A stretch of DNA of 10,861 nucleotides from CAZOVB01 sp046541415 (GTDB lineage Bacteria > Planctomycetota > Phycisphaerae > SM23-33). The stretch is from positions 1-10,861 of the forward strand of contig JBKHDI010000102.1 in NCBI GenBank assembly GCA_046541415.1, given 5' to 3'. The notes beneath the pieces were generated by a model that was given only the letters and a program-made list of their open reading frames with translations, did not search any database and had not been told where the DNA came from. Both the position numbers and the translations under genes were made by a program. Of the stretch, positions 6,921 to 10,861 are shown one piece after another; position 1 is the first letter of the stretch, and every line of letters begins with the position of its first letter.

Positions 6921-7537
6921 CGAAAGCGGATATGCAGCACCTCGCGGGCCTGCTCGACCCGCTGGGTGTGGCCGGCGTTCCAGTCGGCCTTGATGATCAC
7001 CAGGTACAGGTCGTCGTACGGGTAGCTCCGCAGGTCGACGGGCCTGTCCGACCCGACGCGGTAGCCGAGAATCCCCTTGCGGCAGACCCAGGTGATCCGC
7101 TGGCCCTGGCCCGGCTGGACCTCGCGAACGTCGGTGAACTTGCTGATCCCCGGGCCCAGGTAGTACCAGTACTGCCACTTGCGATCGGTGATCCGCAGCA
7201 CGGCCGGGTTGGGCTCGTCGAGGCCCACCAGCGGCGATTGGCCTGCCAGGTCGGCCCCGGCCAGGGCCTCTCGCCCGAAATCAGGCCGCGCCGATGCGTT
7301 GACGAACACCCCCGACGGTACCGGGAAGGCGAAGATCAGGTCGAACCCGCCGCGCCGCAGCTCGACCGTGCGGTTGCGGATGGGCACGTCGCGACCGGCC
7401 TGCTTGACCGACAGGCCGAAATACTCGTTGCTGACCACCCCCAGCGGGTTGCCCTTGCCCGGTGAGATCTCAGCGGACTGCTCCAGACAGCCGGCCAAGG
7501 GCATCAGCATCAGGATCATCAGGCGGCGGATACGCAT
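6917..7537 (-). CDS. Hypothetical lipoprotein
   Basis: This 206-residue protein begins with a basic signal peptide (MRIRR), a hydrophobic stretch and lipobox LAGC with Cys17, so it should be lipid-anchored in the cell envelope. Residue 18 is Leu, not Asp, so by the E. coli rule it would go to the outer membrane. The mature part has no motif that I recognise; it contains several aromatic pairs (WQYWYYLGPG, about 121-130) and a predicted beta-rich character. Its stop codon overlaps the nfo stop on the other strand in a CTAG. A weak GAAAGG lies upstream of the ATG. No function is assigned. Confidence 0.75.
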   Translation of the reverse strand: MRIRRLMILMLMPLAGCLEQSAEISPGKGNPLGVVSNEYFGLSVKQAGRDVPIRNRTVELRRGGFDLIFAFPVPSGVFVNASARPDFGREALAGADLAGQSPLVGLDEPNPAVLRITDRKWQYWYYLGPGISKFTDVREVQPGQGQRITWVCRKGILGYRVGSDRPVDLRSYPYDDLYLVIIKADWNAGHTQRVEQAREVLHIRFR

Positions 7538-7554
7538 CGCAGGGGCCTTTCAGT

Positions 7555-7568
7555 AAGGGTACACCCTT
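7555..7568. promoter_or_regulatory. Short inverted repeat upstream of lipoprotein gene
   Basis: AAGGGT and ACCCTT form a perfect 6-bp inverted repeat with a two-base centre, 18 bases upstream of the lipoprotein ATG. It could be an operator in the leader, but at this length chance is a real alternative. Confidence 0.2.
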
Positions 7569-7749
7569 GTATCGGACGATCCGCCGCCGCTGCGCAAGCG
7601 CATAAAAAAGTGGGCCTTGCCTCAATTGGTGGAATCGGCGTTTTGCAGCCGTCATGCTCTTACAGGCTCTTACGAGCCAGGCATGAAAAGGAACTCATCC
7701 GGTCTTTCAGGACGGTTCATGCACACTCTTTCGAGGCAAGGTCCACGAA

Positions 7750-7755
7750 TATATT
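7750..7755 (+). promoter_or_regulatory. Candidate -10 element for the TSUP gene
   Basis: TATATT matches TATAAT at five of six positions and lies 44 bases before the ATG at 7794, the same distance seen upstream of nfo, rsgA and the right-hand lipoprotein. No good -35 is visible at 16-18 bases. Confidence 0.3.
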
Positions 7756-7793
7756 CTTCGCACCGCGCCCGGCCCCGGACAAGGGGCTTTTCC

Positions 7794-8131
7794 ATGTATC
7801 GGCCCTTTTTTTCGGAATGCTCGGCATCGGCGGGGGCGTGCTGGTCATGCCTATCCTCCTGGCCGTCGTCGGCCTCACGCCACACATGGCCCTGGGAACC
7901 TCGCTGGGCATCGTCCTCTTCGGCGCCACGGCCGGGACGCTGGCCTGGTCTGCCGACGGCAAAGTCAACCTGCCCGTGGCCATGTCCCTGCTGGTTACCA
8001 GACCGGTGGGAATCCAGACCGGCTCGATGCTGGCCAGCAAACTCAAGGGCGACAACCTGCGGAACTACTTCGCCGTCATCGTCGCCGTGGCGATGCTGAT
8101 CCTGATCGTCGACCTGGTAGGCATCATCTGA
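7794..8131 (+). CDS. Half-size TSUP (TauE/SafE-like) permease, frame problem at 5' end
   Basis: From LGIGGGVLVMP through PHMALGTSLGIVLFGATAG to the end, this is one half of a TSUP (TauE/SafE) transporter, a family that moves small anions such as sulfite or sulfonates across the inner membrane. It has about four hydrophobic segments; half-size homologues occur in bacteria. The best start signal is ATG 7794, with AAGGGG (7781-7786) seven bases upstream, but it reads MYRPFF in another frame. A T7 run (7806-7812) separates the frames: one extra T, or a -1 shift, would join it to GMLGIGGG and give about 112 residues. The TSUP frame itself has no ATG before 7817. So this is either a frameshifted gene, a homopolymer sequencing error, or slippage. 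TM1 is short even when joined. The substrate is unknown. Confidence 0.6.
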
Positions 8132-8166
8132 CACGGATTTCCAACCCGCACCTCCGCTCGATCGGG

Positions 8167-8172
8167 TATCAT
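8167..8172 (+). promoter_or_regulatory. Candidate -10 element for rsgA
   Basis: TATCAT (five of six to TATAAT) lies 42 bases before the rsgA ATG, giving a leader of about 30 bases. A matching -35 is not evident. Confidence 0.3.
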
Positions 8173-8208
8173 TCAGGCGTCCCCGACCGCCCCACCTACA
8201 GGAACTGC

Positions 8209-9324
8209 ATGGCAAAAAATAAAGGCAAATCCAGGCGACGCGTCAAAGGATGGCAACAGAAATACCGCACCGGACGCGATGAGGTCGACCAGACCCACTC
8301 GCGACAGAAAATCAACCAGCCGCAGGTCAAACTCGGCGACGGCAGATTCGCTGACGCCGAAGGCCTCGACGACCTGCCCACCGTCGAGGGCCTGGTCGTC
8401 GGCTTCTTCCCCGGCGGAACCCTCGTCCGCATCGACGGCCAGGAACGAATCTGCGGCATCGCAAAAACCTTCCGCGCACCCGAGGGAACAAGCCCACTGG
8501 CCGTGGGAGATACCGTCACCGTCGCGATGAGCGAAGACGACCACTCCGGCCAAACGGACAAAGACCGCGCCGACGGCATGGTCCTGTCCCGTCAGCCGCG
8601 AGAAACCGCCCTGGCCCGACCCCAGCCACGCAGCGGAAAACGACGCGACGAACACACCTTCGAGTCCTTCGACAAGGTCATCGCCGCGAATATGGACATC
8701 CTGCTGATCGTCTCTGCCGTCCGTAAACCCCGAATGCGCTCCGGCCTGATCGAACGGTTCCTCATCATCGCCGAACGCGGCGAACTTACACCCGTCCTCG
8801 TGATCAACAAGATCGACCTCGGCGATCCCGACCAGGCCACCCTCGACCTGTTCGACGAACTGTCCCTGCCGATCTACCTCGTCTCAGCCGCCACCGGCGA
8901 CGGCGTCGAGGAACTGCTGAACGACCTGGCCGGAAAACGCAGCGTCCTGGCCGGGCTTTCCGGCGTGGGAAAGACCACGCTGATCAACCGCATCCTGCCC
9001 GACGTCCAGGCCCGAACCCAGGAAGTCCGCGAAAAAGACAACCGCGGCCGACACACCACCACCGCCGCACAGGTCTACGACCTGCCCGGCGGGGGCATGC
9101 TCGTCGATACCCCCGGCATCCGCGAACTGGGCATGCACCTCGAGCCGTCCGAACTCGGCTGGTACTTCCAGGAGTTCGAAGACATCGCCCCACACTGCCG
9201 CTTCAACGACTGCACGCACACCCACGAACCCGGCTGCGCAATCCAGCAGGCCGTCCAAGACGGCAAGATCCTGCCCCGCCGCTACCGCAGCTATCTCCGC
9301 ATCCTCGATTCGCTGGACGAATAG
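8209..9324 (+). CDS. rsgA: Ribosome small-subunit-dependent GTPase RsgA
   Basis: This 371-residue protein is RsgA (YjeQ), the circularly permuted GTPase that checks late maturation of the 30S subunit. An extended basic N-terminus (residues 1-20) leads into an OB-fold region (about 59-140). The G motifs come in permuted order: NKID (200-203, G4), then GLSGVGKTT (249-257, G1/Walker A), the switch I segment DNRGRHTTT and DTPG (300-303, G3). The C-terminal zinc site is C330, C335, H337 and C343, matching the C-x4-C-x-H-x5-C pattern of the family. AGGA (8200-8203) five bases before the ATG supports the start. It ends eight bases from the convergent pterin dehydratase. Length is normal to slightly long because of the N-terminal extension. 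Confidence 0.96.
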   Translation: MAKNKGKSRRRVKGWQQKYRTGRDEVDQTHSRQKINQPQVKLGDGRFADAEGLDDLPTVEGLVVGFFPGGTLVRIDGQERICGIAKTFRAPEGTSPLAVGDTVTVAMSEDDHSGQTDKDRADGMVLSRQPRETALARPQPRSGKRRDEHTFESFDKVIAANMDILLIVSAVRKPRMRSGLIERFLIIAERGELTPVLVINKIDLGDPDQATLDLFDELSLPIYLVSAATGDGVEELLNDLAGKRSVLAGLSGVGKTTLINRILPDVQARTQEVREKDNRGRHTTTAAQVYDLPGGGMLVDTPGIRELGMHLEPSELGWYFQEFEDIAPHCRFNDCTHTHEPGCAIQQAVQDGKILPRRYRSYLRILDSLDE

Positions 9325-9332
9325 CCGCCGCG

Positions 9333-9659
9333 TCAGATCCGGTCGATCTTGGCCGCGACGATAAAGTCGTTCGGGCTCAACCCGTCCATCTCGTGGGTGT
9401 ACAGCTTGATCGTCGCCTTGCCCCACGTGAAGCTGATGTTCGGGTGATGGCCCTCCTCCTCGGCCACCGCTCCGACCCGGTTGACAAAGTCCAGCGCACC
9501 CTGGAAATCATCGAACTGGAATGTCCGCTCGATGTGGTGCTCCTCGACGACCTTCCAGTCGTCATCGACCTGCCCGGCATACTCCTCCAGCCGATCCCCG
9601 GTCAGCGGCTGGCCACCCTCATTGCACGGCTTGCACGATTTTTCACTCAGTTGACTCAT
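9333..9659 (-). CDS. Pterin-4a-carbinolamine dehydratase
   Basis: This 108-residue protein belongs to the PhhB/DCoH family, which dehydrates 4a-hydroxytetrahydrobiopterin during pterin recycling. The active-site block is intact: H71, H72 and P73 (GHHPN), then H89 in LYTHE, spaced as in the rat enzyme (His61, His62, His79). The N-terminal CKPCNEGGQPLTGDRLEEY (9-27) is the usual start of bacterial members. The frame is open further upstream, but this ATG has AAGGA seven bases before it and begins the conserved protein. No aromatic hydroxylase gene is in the window, so whether it serves BH4 or another pterin is unknown. Confidence 0.92.
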   Translation of the reverse strand: MSQLSEKSCKPCNEGGQPLTGDRLEEYAGQVDDDWKVVEEHHIERTFQFDDFQGALDFVNRVGAVAEEEGHHPNISFTWGKATIKLYTHEMDGLSPNDFIVAAKIDRI

Positions 9660-9699
9660 CTCGATATCCTTCCGGTCTCTCGTCGGTTGGCTCCGTGGA

Positions 9700-9705
9700 A
9701 TTGTA
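9700..9705 (-). promoter_or_regulatory. Candidate -10 element for the pterin dehydratase
   Basis: TACAAT on the minus strand (9705-9700) lies 46 bases before the ATG. The only -35-like hexamer, TTGGGA (9725-9720), is 14 bases away, which is short. Confidence 0.3.
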
Positions 9706-9718
9706 GCGCCCCCGCACC

Positions 9719-9747
9719 TTCCCAACAGCACCGCCTGAACATACAAT
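9719..9747 (+). promoter_or_regulatory. Candidate promoter of the right-hand lipoprotein
   Basis: TTCCCA (9719-9724; four of six) and TACAAT (9742-9747; five of six) are 17 bases apart, with the -10 beginning 42 bases before the ATG. It lies back to back with the dehydratase -10, so the two promoters overlap. Confidence 0.4.
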
Positions 9748-9783
9748 ACCCCAGACAATCGCCCGAAGGATAAGGAGCATCAC

Positions 9784-10377
9784 ATGACGCATGCCAAACC
9801 AACCCTCCTCGCCGCCACCCTCGCCCTGCTGGCCCTGGCCGGCTGCAGCAGCGTGACGACATCCCACCCGCTGACCGAATCCACCGCCGCCGAGCTGCAG
9901 AAAACCCTCACCGGTACCTGGGTCGCCGGCGATTCGGCACTTCGCCTGCAGTTCGACAGCAAGGGCATCGGGCGGCTGGCCGGGGTCAACTGGGATGACC
10001 AGGCCGAAGAATTCCTGATCTACCAGGGCCAGATCCACGCCATCCAGGCAGATGACCAGATGTTCCTGAGCCTCCGGGTCAAGAGCCAGGACAGCGGATG
10101 GTCACCCGATTACGTCCTGCTCGCCGGCCGCATCATCGACTCCGGCGACTGGGTCCTCTGGCAGGCCAAGCCCGAAGACTTCGCCCGGGCCGTCCAGAAA
10201 GGCACCTTCGACGGCAAGGTCACCAAAGATGAAAGAAGCACCAACGTGGAATTGACCGGCAAACCCGCAGCCATCCTCAAAACCCTCCAGGCCCACAGCT
10301 CCAACCTGTTCGACTACCGCCAGCCCATCGTCCTGCGAAAACTGCCCGCCGCAAGCGAGGACGACGAAAACAACTGA
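9784..10377 (+). CDS. Hypothetical lipoprotein
   Basis: This 197-residue protein has a clear lipoprotein signal: basic start, alanine/leucine-rich core and lipobox LAGC with Cys21. Ser at position 22 suggests outer-membrane sorting by the E. coli rule. AAGGAG (9772-9777) lies six bases before the ATG. The mature part opens with LTGTWVAGDSALRLQFDSKG (42-61), reminiscent of the GxW strand of lipocalin-like barrels, and continues with alternating hydrophobic strands; this resemblance is weak. The tail is acidic (SEDDENN). No enzyme motif is visible. It is divergent from the pterin dehydratase and followed by a repeat-rich non-coding region. Confidence 0.8.
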   Translation: MTHAKPTLLAATLALLALAGCSSVTTSHPLTESTAAELQKTLTGTWVAGDSALRLQFDSKGIGRLAGVNWDDQAEEFLIYQGQIHAIQADDQMFLSLRVKSQDSGWSPDYVLLAGRIIDSGDWVLWQAKPEDFARAVQKGTFDGKVTKDERSTNVELTGKPAAILKTLQAHSSNLFDYRQPIVLRKLPAASEDDENN

Positions 10378-10640
10378 CCCCTTCCTGCCACGGCAAGGCG
10401 CTGGTGTAACCGGTGTCGCTTCACTACAGGACCGCCGCAGGCAGAGATCCCCGCGATACCGTCCTGGCCCGATCCGCTACTGGCCGGGCGCCCGGGCTGT
10501 GGTGGTTCGCGGGTGCCACGGCCGTGTCGGCCGTGCTTGTCGCGGACCTCTAGTGTCGGGCGCCGGGGACCTTCGTTGTTATGCCCGAGCACGTCCAACT
10601 GGTCACCGCGCCCGGAGAGAAATACGACATCGGCGCGGGC
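10378..10640. other. Gene-free region with short palindromes
   Basis: I see no gene here. It contains a perfect palindrome CCGGGCGCCCGG (10484-10495) and a perfect hairpin with arms CACGGCCG and CGGCCGTG around TGT (10517-10535). The second could end the lipoprotein transcript, though no T-run follows, or be a dispersed genomic palindrome. Confidence 0.5.
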
Positions 10641-10687
10641 GCCGGGCTCAGGTGCTTTTACGGACCCGAGACCTTGCGAGGGTCGTA
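10641..10687. repeat. REP-like repeat, decayed copy
   Basis: These 47 bases match 10711-10757 at 44 positions, 70 bases apart. The inner TACGGACCC and GGGTCGTA arms are kept, but the outer right arm present in the second copy is replaced by the tandem repeat that starts at 10689. Confidence 0.7.
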
Positions 10688-10688
10688 G

Positions 10689-10722
10689 GGTGCGCCGGGG
10701 TCAGGGGTGCGCCGGGGTCAGG
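10689..10722. repeat. Tandem 17-bp repeat
   Basis: GGTGCGCCGGGGTCAGG occurs twice head to tail (10689-10705 and 10706-10722) without a mismatch. The second unit runs into the left arm of the full REP-like hairpin. Confidence 0.85.
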
Positions 10723-10773
10723 TACTTTTACGGACCCGAGGCCTTGCGAGGGTCGTAGAAAGTACCTGACCCC
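10714..10773. repeat. REP-like long imperfect hairpin, complete copy
   Basis: GGGGTCAGGTACTTT (10714-10728) pairs perfectly with AAAGTACCTGACCCC (10759-10773). Inside, TACG and ACCC (10729-10732, 10734-10737) pair with CGTA and GGGT (10754-10757, 10750-10753), with one bulged G on each side. A GC-rich loop of 12 bases closes it. Hairpins with a GGGGTCAGGTAC-type foot and a bulge resemble substrates of REP-associated Y1 transposases (RAYT/TnpA-REP); that link is inference and no such gene is in the window. Confidence 0.7.
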
Positions 10774-10861
10774 AAGCCGATCCCGGCCGGACCCCACCCA
10801 CAGCGCGGGTTCGTCACCAGCGCCCCCTTGTATGTTCCAGTTCCGTTGTTTCTCGGTAAGA
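10774..10861. other. Right end, no feature seen
   Basis: These 88 bases contain no clear gene, hairpin or promoter. A gene for a Y1 transposase or another protein could begin beyond the window. Confidence 0.4.

Larger units (their letters stand above)
7538..7793. other. Divergent intergenic region with two hairpins
   Basis: I see no convincing gene. An open frame continuous with the TSUP frame runs back to a GTG at 7610, but its product here has no TSUP features and no Shine-Dalgarno. The region holds a CGGC/GCCG hairpin (7636-7651) and a two-part hairpin (7653-7685): CATGC/GCATG outside and GGCTC/GAGCC around TTAC inside. GCTCTTAC occurs twice (7656-7663 and 7666-7673). Confidence 0.4.

Noticed and set aside
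5970..7178. 402-codon minus-strand frame opposite nfo
   Set aside because: It lies antisense to all nine zinc ligands of a clear endonuclease IV gene and overlaps the lipoprotein gene; codon bias explains the open frame.
7610..7690. tRNA-like look of the stretch with TTGGTGGAATC and a TTTTGCA loop
   Set aside because: No acceptor stem closes it, the anticodon stem is only four pairs with an eight-base loop, and no T-arm sequence follows.
1..10861. CRISPR array
   Set aside because: Repeats in the window are only two-copy and lack regular spacers; no cas gene is present.

Overview
The window is a GC-rich bacterial chromosome segment. The gene set suggests a Gram-negative bacterium, most likely a planctomycete (Phycisphaerae-like). 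It carries a flagellin, an inner-membrane PpiD/SurA-type folding factor, two lipoproteins with clear lipoboxes, endonuclease IV, RsgA and a pterin-4a-carbinolamine dehydratase. The taxonomic placement is inference from gene style and base composition. No rRNA or tRNA gene was seen.

Layout. Bases 1-385 hold no gene but contain diverged direct repeats and a nested palindromic element. Bases 386-2452 (minus strand) hold a tightly coupled rloA-rloB pair: an SMC/ABC-type ATPase followed by a TOPRIM-like RloB protein. It is visibly AT-richer than everything around it and resembles a small transferred defence cassette. A perfect 8-bp inverted repeat overlaps its likely promoter. A short flagellin gene (2790-3578, plus) converges on a 750-residue PpiD-like membrane-anchored protein (3690-5942, minus), with a strong hairpin between them. 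Next come nfo (6057-6920, plus), a small lipoprotein (6917-7537, minus; its stop codon overlaps the nfo stop), a half-size TSUP permease with a problematic 5' end (about 7794-8131, plus), rsgA (8209-9324, plus), a pterin dehydratase (9333-9659, minus) and a second lipoprotein (9784-10377, plus). From 10378 to the end there is no gene, but there are several palindromes, a tandem repeat and a REP-like long imperfect hairpin present in one complete and one decayed copy.

How the genes relate. Apart from rloA-rloB there is no obvious operon; most genes are single transcription units. Several start about 42-46 bases downstream of a -10-like hexamer (TACAAT, TATCAT or TATATT), so short leaders of about 30 nt look usual here. 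Nfo (DNA repair), RsgA (30S maturation), the PpiD-like protein (envelope protein folding) and the dehydratase (pterin recycling) are housekeeping functions. The accessory material is the rloAB cassette and the repeat-rich regions at both ends of the window.

The observations most worth following are the rloAB cassette with its operator-like inverted repeat, the REP-like hairpins near the right end, the apparent STN-like insertion in the PpiD-like protein, and the T7 homopolymer that separates a well-formed start signal from the TSUP reading frame.
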